Source of the DNA: Paenibacillus montanisoli
GTDB taxonomy: Bacteria > Bacillota > Bacilli > Paenibacillales > Paenibacillaceae
DNA length: 64,000 bases
Reading direction: 5' to 3'
Assembly: GCF_003268025.1 (NCBI RefSeq)
Contig: NZ_QLUW01000003.1
Coordinates: forward strand, 620,001-684,000
Numbering within the stretch: the first letter of the stretch is position 1; each line of letters opens with the position of its first letter. This document shows, one piece after another, positions 50,086-58,061 of this stretch. The position numbers were made by a program, and so were the translations under genes. The notes beneath the pieces were generated by a model. The model worked only from the letters and a program-made list of their open reading frames with translations, searched no databases and was not told the origin of the DNA.

Positions 50086-51036
50086 ATGGAAATTGTGAAA
50101 ATTTCACCGCGGGGCTATTGTTACGGCGTTGTCGATGCGATGGTTCTGGCCTTGCAGACGGCAAGAGATTTAGACTTGCCGCGGCCGATTTATATTTTGG
50201 GCATGATCGTTCATAATAGCCATGTGACGGAAGCGTTCAAGAATGAGGGCATTATTACGCTCGACGGAGAGAATCGCTTGGAAATTTTGGAGCAAATTAC
50301 GAGCGGCACGGTTATTTTCACCGCTCATGGCGTGTCGCCCGAGGTTCGCAAACGCGCCAAAGGGAGAGGCCTCACCATCGTGGACGCGACTTGTCCGGAC
50401 GTGACGAAGACGCATGATCTGATCCGGGAGAAGGCAGCCGATGGCTATGAAGTCATTTATATTGGCAAAAAAGGGCATCCTGAGCCTGAGGGCGCAATCG
50501 GGATCGCGCCGGAGCATGTTCACTTAATCGAGCGGGAAACCGAGATCGACTCGCTTAAGCTTACGAGCGAGAACATTATCATTACGAACCAGACGACCAT
50601 GTCGCAATGGGACATCAAGCATTTGATCAACAAGCTGATTGAGAAGTTCCCGACAGCCGAAATTCATAATGAAATTTGCTTGGCGACGCAGGTTCGGCAG
50701 GAAGCGGTGGCCGAGCAAGCGAAGGAAGCGGAATTGTGCATCGTGGTCGGCGACCCGAGAAGCAATAACTCCAACCGGCTTGCGCAGGTTTCGGAAGAAA
50801 TCGCAGGCGTGCCGGCATACCGCGTTTCTGATGTATCGGAGATTGACCGGGCTTGGCTAATGGGCAAGAAACGCGTAGCTGTTACCTCTGGGGCATCGAC
50901 GCCGACGCCGCTGACAAAGGAAGTTATCAGTTACTTGGAGCAGTTCAACGACGAAGATCCTGCAACATGGGAAGTAAAGCGGACCGTGAATATGGATAAA
51001 CTGCTTCCTACCGTACGCGTGAAATCGTCGCTTTAA
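50086..51036 (+). CDS. ispH: 4-hydroxy-3-methylbut-2-enyl diphosphate reductase
   Basis: 316-residue iron-sulfur enzyme, last step of the MEP isoprenoid pathway, giving IPP and DMAPP. The three cluster cysteines are in [21 protein letters not shown] and [13 protein letters not shown]; the proton-relay glutamate lies in the HPEPEGAIG region and the substrate-binding [12 protein letters not shown] near the end. The frame is open from 50056, but ATG 50086 has GCAGGTG upstream and opens [19 protein letters not shown], matching homologues. Followed by a DUF2062 gene 20 bp on. Confidence 0.95.
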   Translation: MEIVKISPRGYCYGVVDAMVLALQTARDLDLPRPIYILGMIVHNSHVTEAFKNEGIITLDGENRLEILEQITSGTVIFTAHGVSPEVRKRAKGRGLTIVDATCPDVTKTHDLIREKAADGYEVIYIGKKGHPEPEGAIGIAPEHVHLIERETEIDSLKLTSENIIITNQTTMSQWDIKHLINKLIEKFPTAEIHNEICLATQVRQEAVAEQAKEAELCIVVGDPRSNNSNRLAQVSEEIAGVPAYRVSDVSEIDRAWLMGKKRVAVTSGASTPTPLTKEVISYLEQFNDEDPATWEVKRTVNMDKLLPTVRVKSSL

Positions 51037-51056
51037 GTGAAAGGAGCGCACTTCAG

Positions 51057-51566
51057 ATGAAGACCTCAAGTAAACCGCGCTCGATGAAACGGTGGCTTAA
51101 GTTAAAATATACGCAGCTCATGCGGGCTCCTGGCGGTCCTTCGTTCGTGGCGCTGGGTTTCGCGATCGGCATATTTGTGGAGATGTTCACGCTGCCGACC
51201 TATGGGCTTGCCTTTTTCTTGATTTTTCCGCTCATCTATTTGATGAACGCCAGCCTAGCGGGAGCGTTGATCGGTTTTGTTTTCGGAAAAATTATTTTTA
51301 TCCCGGTTGCATTCATCAATAGTATGGTAGGCGGCTGGGTGCTTCCGAATCATATCCGTATTTCGGTGCCGCTTGCGCCGGAATGGTTTGATCATATACT
51401 GCTTGTGAATTTGAAGCTGATCGTAGGCGGCATTATCGACGGTATGGTGCTTGGGGCGCTATTCTATTTCCCTGTTAAGTTGACTTTGAAATATGTAGCG
51501 GATAAGCGCAGGGAGAAGCGAAAGCTTCGCCGCGTCGCGATCGATGTGAAGCCGGTGACGGAATAA
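51057..51566 (+). CDS. DUF2062 membrane protein
   Basis: 169 residues with three to four helices: GPSFVALGFAIGIFVEMFTL opens the conserved domain, followed by YGLAFFLIFPLIYLMNASLA and the C-terminal IVGGIIDGMVLGALFYFPV. Highly basic N- and C-terminal tails (KRWLKLKYTQLMR, KRREKRKLRR) predict both ends in the cytoplasm. Function unknown. AAAGGAG precedes the ATG; co-transcribed with ispH. Confidence 0.8.
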   Translation: MKTSSKPRSMKRWLKLKYTQLMRAPGGPSFVALGFAIGIFVEMFTLPTYGLAFFLIFPLIYLMNASLAGALIGFVFGKIIFIPVAFINSMVGGWVLPNHIRISVPLAPEWFDHILLVNLKLIVGGIIDGMVLGALFYFPVKLTLKYVADKRREKRKLRRVAIDVKPVTE

Positions 51567-51583
51567 ATCGCAAACGGCAATAG

Positions 51584-51612
51584 GCCGGTCTCTTGACGAG
51601 ATCGGCTTTTTC
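51584..51612 (+). terminator. Terminator of ispH-DUF2062
   Basis: GCCGGTCTC/GAGATCGGC stem (51584-51592 with 51598-51606) then TTTTTCTTG. Confidence 0.85.
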
Positions 51613-51720
51613 TTGTATAGTTGCTTTAGTGATTAAAAGCATAAAAGCCCAAAAGCATAAAAGCGTCGAAGCTTCGAAGCGAACACGCGTCTAAGCGTAA
51701 TAGGAGAGGGAGTCGAACTT

Positions 51721-52782
51721 ATGATCGTCATAACGAAGAATAGCGTATCTGAAGAGCGGATTGCGGAAATTGTCCATCAAATCGAGAAAGCCGGCGTGCA
51801 GGCGCATGTTTCCCGCGGAACGGACCGGACGGTAATCGGGATAATCGGCAAGGCAGAGCCGACGCTCGCCGAGCATCTCCGCCAGATGAAGGGGGTCGAG
51901 AACGTCATCAAGATTTCGAAATCCTACAAGCTTGCGAGCCGGGATTTCCATCCGGACGACACGATCATCGAAATTAATGGCGTTAAGATCGGCGGCGAGC
52001 ATCTTGTCATTATGGGAGGTCCTTGCGCGGTGGAAACGCCGGAGCAGATCGATGAGATCGCAAGGCTGGTCAAAGCCGCAGGCGGCCAAGTGCTCCGCGG
52101 CGGTGCATTTAAACCGCGTACGGGTCCTTACAGCTTCCAAGGAATCGGCGTTGAAGGCTTGAAGATGATGGCGGAAGCGGGACGCAAGCACGGCTTGCTG
52201 ACAATTACGGAGGTTATGACGCCGGAGTACGTCGATATCTGCAGCGAGTACGCCGACATTTTGCAGGTTGGCACGCGCAACATGCAGAACTTCGATTTGC
52301 TGCGCAAGCTCGGCACGGTGAAGACGCCGGTCCTGCTCAAGCGGGGCTTCAGCGCAACTTATGACGAATTTTTGAACGCGGCCGAATATATACTTGCGGG
52401 CGGAAATCCGAACGTTATGCTTTGCGAACGCGGTATTCGTACGTTCGAATCTTACACGCGCAACACGTTAGATTTGGCGGCCATTCCGGTGCTGCAGCAG
52501 CTGAGCCATTTGCCTGTCATATCCGATCCAAGCCATGGCACAGGCCGCCGCGAGCTGGTGGAGCCGATGTCGAAGGCGTCGGTGGCTGCGGGCGCAAACG
52601 GACTTATTATCGAGATGCATACCGACCCGGACAACTCCATGACCGGCGACGGGGTACAATCGCTGTTCCCTGACCAATTCGCGAACCTTTTGAAAGAATT
52701 GGAGCAGCTGGGCAAGCTGGTCGGGAAGCGTTTTGAAACGCCGAAAGAGCCGGCCGAATACTTTAACACTTGGATTAAATAA
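51721..52782 (+). CDS. aroF: 3-deoxy-7-phosphoheptulonate (DAHP) synthase with regulatory N-domain
   Basis: 353-residue first enzyme of the shikimate pathway, joining PEP and erythrose 4-phosphate. A ferredoxin-like regulatory domain (1-80, MIVITKNSVSEERIAEIVHQ) precedes the type I-beta TIM barrel: IMGGPCAVETPEQI (metal-binding Cys), RGGAFKPRTGPYSFQG, ISDPSHGTGRRELV and the late IIEMHTDPDNSMTGDGVQSL. This is the Thermotoga-type fusion, in which tyrosine binding by the N-domain inhibits the enzyme. GGAGAGGGAG precedes the ATG. The 110-bp leader holds AAAAGCATAAAAGC repeats but no recognised regulatory RNA. Confidence 0.93.
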   Translation: MIVITKNSVSEERIAEIVHQIEKAGVQAHVSRGTDRTVIGIIGKAEPTLAEHLRQMKGVENVIKISKSYKLASRDFHPDDTIIEINGVKIGGEHLVIMGGPCAVETPEQIDEIARLVKAAGGQVLRGGAFKPRTGPYSFQGIGVEGLKMMAEAGRKHGLLTITEVMTPEYVDICSEYADILQVGTRNMQNFDLLRKLGTVKTPVLLKRGFSATYDEFLNAAEYILAGGNPNVMLCERGIRTFESYTRNTLDLAAIPVLQQLSHLPVISDPSHGTGRRELVEPMSKASVAAGANGLIIEMHTDPDNSMTGDGVQSLFPDQFANLLKELEQLGKLVGKRFETPKEPAEYFNTWIK

Positions 52783-52897
52783 TATTCAGCACCGTGTATA
52801 AATATTGAGTAAATGAAGCTGCAGCCGTTCGGATTCCGACGGCTGCAGCTTCTTGTTTTCCGCGTAAATAAAGGGAAAAGTGACATCTTGGCAAATA

Positions 52898-52937
52898 TGT
52901 GAAGAAAGCTGACAAGTGGTTTAAAAAATACCTTACA
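52898..52937. promoter_or_regulatory. Two GlnR/TnrA boxes upstream of glnA
   Basis: Box 1, TGTGA-N7-TGACA (52898-52914), is an exact match to TGTNA-N7-TNACA. Box 2, TTAAA-N7-TTACA (52921-52937), has two mismatches. Centres lie about 73 and 50 bp before the predicted start, 23 bp apart. Confidence 0.8.
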
Positions 52938-52943
52938 TGACTA

Positions 52944-52972
52944 TTGACGGTTTCAACCCTTGATCCTATAAT
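52944..52972 (+). promoter_or_regulatory. Sigma-A promoter of glnA
   Basis: TTGACG (52944-52949), 17-bp spacer, TATAAT (52967-52972). Confidence 0.85.
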
Positions 52973-53052
52973 AACAATCATAGTTTCAGATCAGAAGTTG
53001 AACAATAGTTGTCCCACACATCGTTAATGTTCGGAAATGGAGGAAATTCCTA

Positions 53053-54477
53053 ATGTCAGTTCAAAACGTATTGAGCACAATTAAAGAGAACAACATCATG
53101 TTTGTCGATTTCCGCTTCGTGGATCTTTCCGGCCACGCGCACCACATCACGCTTCCATCGACGGAAGTGGATGCCGACACTTTTGTTAACGGCGTAGCAT
53201 TCGACGGTTCCTCGATCCCAGGCTTCCGCGGCATCGAAGAGTCCGACATGGTTATGATTCCGGACACAGAGTCCAGCTTCATCGATCCTTTTACCGATCA
53301 CCCGACTTTGAATATCATGTGTAACATCCACACACCGGATGGCCAGCGTTACGAGCGCGACCCGCGCAGCATCGCTCAAAAAGCGGAAGAATATCTGCAA
53401 ACGTCCGGCGTTGGTACAGCTGCTTTCTTCGCGCCTGAGTCCGAATTCTTCATCTTCGACGACGTTCGCTACGAAAGCAAAATGAACACTTCCTTCTATT
53501 CCGTTGATTCCGCTGAAGCCGGCTGGAACACAGGACGTAAAGAAGAAGGCGGCAACCTTGGCTACAAAATTCCGGTTAAAGGCGGCTACGTTCCGGTTGC
53601 TCCGGTTGACTCCCAACAAGACATCCGCAGCGAAATGGTTCGCATCATGCAAGAATCCGGCCTGCGCGTTGAGCGTCATCACCACGAAGTTGCTACAGCT
53701 GGCCAAGCTGAAATCAACTTCCGTTTCGATACGCTGACTAAAACAGCCGACAACCTTATGAAATATAAGTACATCATCAACAACGTTGCTCGTCAATGGG
53801 GCAAAGTGGCAACATTCATGCCGAAGCCGCTGTTTGGCGACAACGGCAGCGGTATGCACGTTCACCAATCGATCTTCAACGGCGATTCCCCGCTGTTCTA
53901 CGAGAAAGGTGCTTACGCGAACCTGAGCCCTATGGCCATGCACTACATCGGCGGTATTCTGCACCACGCGCCAGCGTTGATCGCGCTGACGAACCCGTCG
54001 ACGAACTCGTTCAAACGTCTTGTTCCTGGTTACGAAGCGCCGGTTAACCTCGTATTCTCGAAAGGTAACCGTTCCGCTGCGATCCGTATCCCGGTTGCTG
54101 CGGTTACGCCTAAAGGCTGCCGGATCGAGTTCCGTACGCCGGACTCCACGGCTAACCCTTACATCTCGTTCGCTGCAATGCTGCTTGCAGGTCTGGACGG
54201 CATCAAGCGCAAGCTGGATCCAGTTGCTCTTGGCTACGGTCCATACGACAAAAACATCTACGATCTGTCCGACGAAGAGAAGAAAGAAATCCGTTCCGTA
54301 CCTGGTACGCTGGACGAAGCGCTTGACGCTCTGGAAGCGGACTACGAGTTCTTGACAGAAGGCGGCGTATTCTCCAAAGACTTCATCGACAACTACGTAC
54401 AATTCAAGCGCGCAGAAGCAAAAGCTGTTGCAATCCGTGTTCATCCGCACGAGTACAGCCTATACTTCGACTGCTAA
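53053..54477 (+). CDS. glnA: Glutamine synthetase, GSI-beta type
   Basis: 474-residue dodecameric enzyme forming glutamine from glutamate and ammonia. Active-site segments: VAFDGSSIPGF, APESEFFIFDD, GQAEINFRF, GDNGSGMHVHQSIF, NRSAAIRIP and RIEFRTPDSTANPY. Unlike the 444-residue GlnA of Bacillus, it carries the GSI-beta insertion of about 25 residues (WNTGRKEEGGNLGYKIPVKG at about 160-180) and an adenylylation-loop-like DKNIYDLSDEE with Y403, as in Escherichia coli. No glnR gene precedes it, so this is not the classical glnRA operon. Two GlnR boxes and a strong promoter lie upstream, a terminator downstream. Confidence 0.96.
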   Translation: MSVQNVLSTIKENNIMFVDFRFVDLSGHAHHITLPSTEVDADTFVNGVAFDGSSIPGFRGIEESDMVMIPDTESSFIDPFTDHPTLNIMCNIHTPDGQRYERDPRSIAQKAEEYLQTSGVGTAAFFAPESEFFIFDDVRYESKMNTSFYSVDSAEAGWNTGRKEEGGNLGYKIPVKGGYVPVAPVDSQQDIRSEMVRIMQESGLRVERHHHEVATAGQAEINFRFDTLTKTADNLMKYKYIINNVARQWGKVATFMPKPLFGDNGSGMHVHQSIFNGDSPLFYEKGAYANLSPMAMHYIGGILHHAPALIALTNPSTNSFKRLVPGYEAPVNLVFSKGNRSAAIRIPVAAVTPKGCRIEFRTPDSTANPYISFAAMLLAGLDGIKRKLDPVALGYGPYDKNIYDLSDEEKKEIRSVPGTLDEALDALEADYEFLTEGGVFSKDFIDNYVQFKRAEAKAVAIRVHPHEYSLYFDC

Positions 54478-54501
54478 TCCGAACTTTTATCAATCATGTT
54501 C

Positions 54502-54534
54502 AGCGAGCCCTCTTCGGAGGGCTCGCTTTTTATT
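54502..54534 (+). terminator. Terminator of glnA
   Basis: AGCGAGCCCTC-TTCG-GAGGGCTCGCT (54502-54527) followed by TTTTTA. Confidence 0.95.
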
Positions 54535-54599
54535 TGGCATCATTAAGCTAAATCCGAATATTCTTCATAAATTATTAGTTTTTGTTCGACTTTTTGCAC

Positions 54600-54628
54600 T
54601 TGATGCCAAGCTTTAAAATTGCTATCAT
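54600..54628 (+). promoter_or_regulatory. Sigma-A promoter of serC
   Basis: TTGATG (54600-54605), 17-bp spacer, TATCAT (54623-54628). Confidence 0.6.
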
Positions 54629-54664
54629 ACTCATAAGCAAATTTGAAGAGTGGAGTGAGCAACA

Positions 54665-55753
54665 GTGACGAATCGCGCGTTTAACTTTAATGCCGGTCCG
54701 GCGGCATTGCCGCTGGAAGTATTGCAGCAAGCACAGCAGGAATTTATTGATTATGCAGGCGCAGGCATGTCCATTATGGAAATGTCCCACCGCAGCAGCA
54801 TTTTTGAACAGGTCAACGACGGCGCACAATCGCTTCTTCGCGAATTGTTCGGAATTCCAAGCCATTATAAAGTATTGTTCCTTCAAGGCGGCGCGAGTAC
54901 GCAATTCGCCATGATTCCAATGAATTTGCTGTCGGCGGGCAAGTCGGCCGCTTTCGTGCATACGGGCAGCTGGGCGGATAAAGCGATCAAGGAAGCGAAG
55001 CTGATCGGCGAAACGACAATTGTCGCCTCCTCGGAAGCGGATAAGTTCAACCGTATCCCGAGCCTAAGCGAAATTCAACTTCCGGAACATGCAGCCTACC
55101 TGCACATTACGTCGAACGAAACGATCGAAGGGACGCAGTACGCTGCTTATCCTGAGACAGGCGATGTAACGCTGATCGCCGATATGTCCAGCGATATTCT
55201 TTGCCGTCCTGTCGATGTCAGCAAATTTGGCATGATTTATGCCGGAGCGCAGAAGAACCTGGGTCCGTCTGGCGTGACGATCGTTATCGTACGTGAGGAT
55301 TTGGTCGCAGAGAGCCCGAAGAGCATCCCGACTATGCTTCGTTACGACACGCATGCGAAGAACAATTCCCTTTACAATACGCCGCCATCCTTCTCCATCT
55401 ACTTAGTAGGTCTCATGCTGAAATGGGTGAAGGAAAAAGGCGGAGTCGCGGCGATGGAGCAGTTTAACCGCGACAAAACGAAGCTGATTTATGACGCAAT
55501 AGATCAGAGCGGCGGCTTCTACCGCGGCTTCGCGGACGCCGGCAGCCGGTCGCTGATGAACATTACGTTCCGTCTTGGTTCGGAAGAACTGGAGAAGCAG
55601 TTCGTGAAGGAATCGGAGAAGCAGGGCTTCGTCGGTTTGAAGGGTCACCGCAGCGTCGGCGGCCTGCGCGCATCGACCTACAATGCGGTTCCGCATGAAA
55701 GCTGCAAGGCGCTTGTGGAATTTATGGCCGATTTCCAGAAGCGTAACGGCTAA
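54665..55753 (+). CDS. serC: Phosphoserine aminotransferase
   Basis: 362-residue PLP enzyme converting 3-phosphohydroxypyruvate to phosphoserine. Opens NFNAGPAALPLEVLQQAQ, contains LFLQGGASTQFAMIPMN, the PLP lysine in IYAGAQKNLGPSGVTIV, and ends with the phosphate-binding GHRSVGGLRASTYNAV. GTG start with GGAGTGAG about five bases upstream. Monocistronic; a terminator shared with the convergent regulator gene follows. Confidence 0.95.
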   Translation: MTNRAFNFNAGPAALPLEVLQQAQQEFIDYAGAGMSIMEMSHRSSIFEQVNDGAQSLLRELFGIPSHYKVLFLQGGASTQFAMIPMNLLSAGKSAAFVHTGSWADKAIKEAKLIGETTIVASSEADKFNRIPSLSEIQLPEHAAYLHITSNETIEGTQYAAYPETGDVTLIADMSSDILCRPVDVSKFGMIYAGAQKNLGPSGVTIVIVREDLVAESPKSIPTMLRYDTHAKNNSLYNTPPSFSIYLVGLMLKWVKEKGGVAAMEQFNRDKTKLIYDAIDQSGGFYRGFADAGSRSLMNITFRLGSEELEKQFVKESEKQGFVGLKGHRSVGGLRASTYNAVPHESCKALVEFMADFQKRNG

Positions 55754-55792
55754 GGATCTAATAATCGGCCTTGGATCAACCATAGCACAAGC

Positions 55793-55839
55793 AAGAAGAC
55801 CGCCGGCTCTTCCATTCGTGGAAGGACGGCGGTCTTCTT
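55793..55839. terminator. Bidirectional terminator between serC and PhoP-like gene
   Basis: AAGAAGACCGCC/GGCGGTCTTCTT perfect 12-bp stem (55793-55804 with 55828-55839) with inner TTCCA/TGGAA. Confidence 0.85.
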
Positions 55840-55867
55840 GGTGATCGTACGATCGAAGATGAGCATA

Positions 55868-56593
55868 TTAAGCCAGAGACGAATCTGCGCCGGCTATGCT
55901 GCCGGGACCCGCTAATTTGTAGCCGACATTGCGTACGGTCATGATATACTCCGGCGACCGCGCATTTTTCTCGATTTTATCGCGGAGATGACTGATGTGC
56001 ACGTCGACAATGCGCGTGTCGCCGAGAAAGTGATAGTCCCAAACGCCGTGCAGCAGCTGCTGGCGGCTGAGCACTTTGCCCCGGTGGCGGCACAGATAGA
56101 GGAGCAGCTCGAATTCCTTCGGAGTCAGATCGACTGGCTTCCCTTCGAGCTGAACCTCCCGTTGTTCGGAGAAAACGGAAAGCGGACCGATTTCATGCAC
56201 GACCGGTTCCTGTGCGCCAGGCAGCGCTTGCGTACGCCGCAAAATCGCTTGAATGCGCGAGAGCAGCTCCTGCGGCGAGAACGGTTTTGTCATGTAATCA
56301 TCGGCGCCGTGATCGAGTCCGGCAATTTTATCGCTGACATCATGAAGCGCGGTCAGCATAATGATCGGTACGGCATTATTCTGCTTGCGCAGCTCGCGGC
56401 ATACTTGCAAGCCGTCCATTTTTGGAAGCATCAGATCAAGGACGATGAGATCGGGGCGAAACGGCTTTAAGAAGTCAAAGACGGCTTCGCCGTCCGAGGC
56501 ACAGCGCACTTCGTAGCCGGCAAGCTTCAAATTGAATTCAAGCAGCGTGGAGATGGATGGCTCGTCATCGACGATTAATATTTTCTTCTTCAA
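55868..56593 (-). CDS. PhoP/WalR-like OmpR-family response regulator, orphan
   Basis: 241 residues: receiver with D53 (IVLDLMLPKMDGLQ) and K in DYMTKPFSPQE; winged helix at about 135-230 (LTPKEFELLLYLCRHRGKVL, VDVHISHLRDKIE, VRNVGYKL). Closest in style to PhoP-type regulators, but no histidine kinase gene is adjacent, so its partner lies elsewhere or it is controlled without one. Short Ala/Gly-rich tail after the DNA-binding domain. Confidence 0.88.
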   Translation of the reverse strand: MKKKILIVDDEPSISTLLEFNLKLAGYEVRCASDGEAVFDFLKPFRPDLIVLDLMLPKMDGLQVCRELRKQNNAVPIIMLTALHDVSDKIAGLDHGADDYMTKPFSPQELLSRIQAILRRTQALPGAQEPVVHEIGPLSVFSEQREVQLEGKPVDLTPKEFELLLYLCRHRGKVLSRQQLLHGVWDYHFLGDTRIVDVHISHLRDKIEKNARSPEYIMTVRNVGYKLAGPGSIAGADSSLA

Positions 56594-56707
56594 AACGTGG
56601 TTGTTCCCCTTTCATGCACCTTTATACTTGCATTATGAGGGTTAACTTTTCACAATAGATTAAGCAAGCGTAAAAGCTATGTAAAAATGAAGGGTGTTTG
56701 ATAACAA

Positions 56708-57172
56708 ATGGCATTCCATATCGTACTCGTCGAGCCGGAAATTCCGGCCAATACCGGCAATATCGCGCGTACATGCGCGGCAACAGGCACGGTTCTTCAC
56801 CTCGTTCGGCCGCTTGGCTTCAATACCGATGACAAGACGCTCAAGCGGGCAGGACTGGATTACTGGTATGCGGTCGAGATCCACTACCACGATTCGTTTC
56901 AGGAGTTGAAAGAGATGTATCCGGAAGGCCGTTTCTTTTGCGCGAGCACAAGAAGCTCGAAAGTTTATACGGAGCATAACTATCGCGACGGCGATTTTTT
57001 TGTATTCGGGAAAGAGACGAAGGGGCTTCCTCAGGAAGTATTGGATGCGCATCCGGATACATGCATCCGCGTGCCGATGACGGACAAGGTCAGGTCGCTG
57101 AATTTGTCGAATTCTGCGGCGATCGTCGTGTTTGAGGCATTGCGCCAGACCGGATTTGCGGGACTTGAATAG
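56708..57172 (+). CDS. trmL: tRNA (cytidine(34)-2'-O)-methyltransferase
   Basis: 154-residue SPOUT methyltransferase that modifies the wobble base of leucine tRNAs. Knot motifs: VEPEIPANTGNIARTCAATG at the N-terminus, FVFGKETKGLP in the middle and VRSLNLSNSAAIVVFEALRQ at the C-terminus, forming the trefoil-knot SAM site. The ATG has only a weak upstream Shine-Dalgarno site (AAGGGTGTTTG). Divergent from the PhoP-like gene. Confidence 0.93.
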   Translation: MAFHIVLVEPEIPANTGNIARTCAATGTVLHLVRPLGFNTDDKTLKRAGLDYWYAVEIHYHDSFQELKEMYPEGRFFCASTRSSKVYTEHNYRDGDFFVFGKETKGLPQEVLDAHPDTCIRVPMTDKVRSLNLSNSAAIVVFEALRQTGFAGLE

Positions 57173-57318
57173 GTCAATGTTTAGCCACTAATCCTATGCT
57201 TTTACATGATATTAAGAAATTCGAAAAATTTGCAGGAAATGACCGGCCATTATAGAACCTAAGTAGGGTGCAATTAATCGAAACGTTACAAAATGCGACT
57301 ACAGGAGATGTGTATTTG

Positions 57319-57570
57319 GTGAAACCGGCTGGTGTTGTGCGTAAAGTAGATCAATTAGGACGTATCGTTCTCCCCAAATCACTGCGTAAAAGATACCAAA
57401 TGAACGAGGGAGATCCCGTTGAGATTTTGGTTCAGGGTGACCATATCATTTTGGAGCGCTACCGTCCTCGCTGCGTGTTCTGCGGAACGCTTGAAGGCGT
57501 TCGCGAATTCAAAGAACGCTACCTGTGCAACTCTTGCATGACGGAAATGGCTGGCTTGCGCCGGGGATAA
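57319..57570 (+). CDS. AbrB-family regulator with C-terminal zinc-finger-like tail
   Basis: 83 residues. Residues 3-50 form the AbrB swapped-hairpin domain (GVVRKVDQLGRIVLPKSLRK) that binds DNA as a dimer. The C-terminal part RCVFCGTLEGVREFKERYLC-NSC has two CxxC pairs and could bind zinc, unlike AbrB of Bacillus subtilis, whose tail is a tetramerisation domain. GTG 57319 (or TTG 57316) follows AGGAG at 11 (8) bases; the frame upstream to 57268 lacks a site. A transition-state type regulator is a reasonable guess; targets unknown. Confidence 0.82.
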   Translation: MKPAGVVRKVDQLGRIVLPKSLRKRYQMNEGDPVEILVQGDHIILERYRPRCVFCGTLEGVREFKERYLCNSCMTEMAGLRRG

Positions 57571-57608
57571 ACCGGTTATCCAGCATGATCCACCAAGTTC
57601 TAAGCGGC

Positions 57609-57664
57609 AAAAAAAGAAGCTTCCGGCGGCTTGAGATTCAAGCGCTGAAAGCTTCTTTTTTTGT
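57609..57664. terminator. Bidirectional terminator after the AbrB-like gene
   Basis: AAAAAGAAGCTT/AAGCTTCTTTTT stem (57611-57622 with about 57649-57660), inner CTTGA/TCAAG, A-run before and T-run after. Confidence 0.85.
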
Positions 57665-57689
57665 TTGCTGATCCGTTAGTCCTATTGCT

Positions 57690-57788
57690 TTACAATCCTT
57701 TAGTTTTGTCATCGTTGTAAGCCGCCGTACACATGGCGATCAGGAACAAAGCCGAGACAGTGAGGACGATTAGAAAATTGATGGTCAT
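57690..57788 (-). CDS. Small membrane peptide, 32 aa, unrecognised
   Basis: ATG at 57788 with GGAGGG seven bases before it, 32 codons, TAA. One membrane helix (INFLIVLTVSALFLIAMCTA) followed by a charged tail YNDDKTKGL. Directly preceded by the 10-codon ORF at 57801-57833, whose stop codon TAG lies in the ribosome-binding region of this gene. Shape fits a small regulatory membrane peptide or a type I toxin, but no family is recognised and no antisense RNA promoter is evident. Confidence 0.55.
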   Translation of the reverse strand: MTINFLIVLTVSALFLIAMCTAAYNDDKTKGL

Positions 57789-57800
57789 TCGTATTCCCTC

Positions 57801-57833
57801 CTAGGCTGCCAGCACCTTCATGATAAGCTTCAT
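57801..57833 (-). CDS. Ten-residue leader-type ORF
   Basis: MKLIMKVLAA, ATG at 57833 with AAAGGGAG six bases upstream, TAG at 57801-57803 immediately before the GGAGGG of the 32-residue ORF. Arrangement suggests translational coupling or a leader peptide. Confidence 0.4.
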   Translation of the reverse strand: MKLIMKVLAA

Positions 57834-58061
57834 GAAACACTCCCTTTCATTATACCCAACGGCACGCGAAAAGAAAACGAACAAAGTTGTGAACATGTTG
57901 TTACGGCTGATTGAATGCCGTCATAAAATGAACTACATTGGAGAACGCTGTTACATAGTGATGAATCCCGCGCTTCGACTGCGTTCTTTCGATGCTCTTC
58001 TTGTTGCTCCCGCCTTGAAAAGGGCGTAAAATGTGGGATAAAGGAAGGAGAGGAATGGAAC

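Noticed and set aside
53056-54450. 464-codon open frame antisense to glnA
   Set aside because: Shadow of strongly codon-biased glnA; no start signal, and the sense protein is certain.
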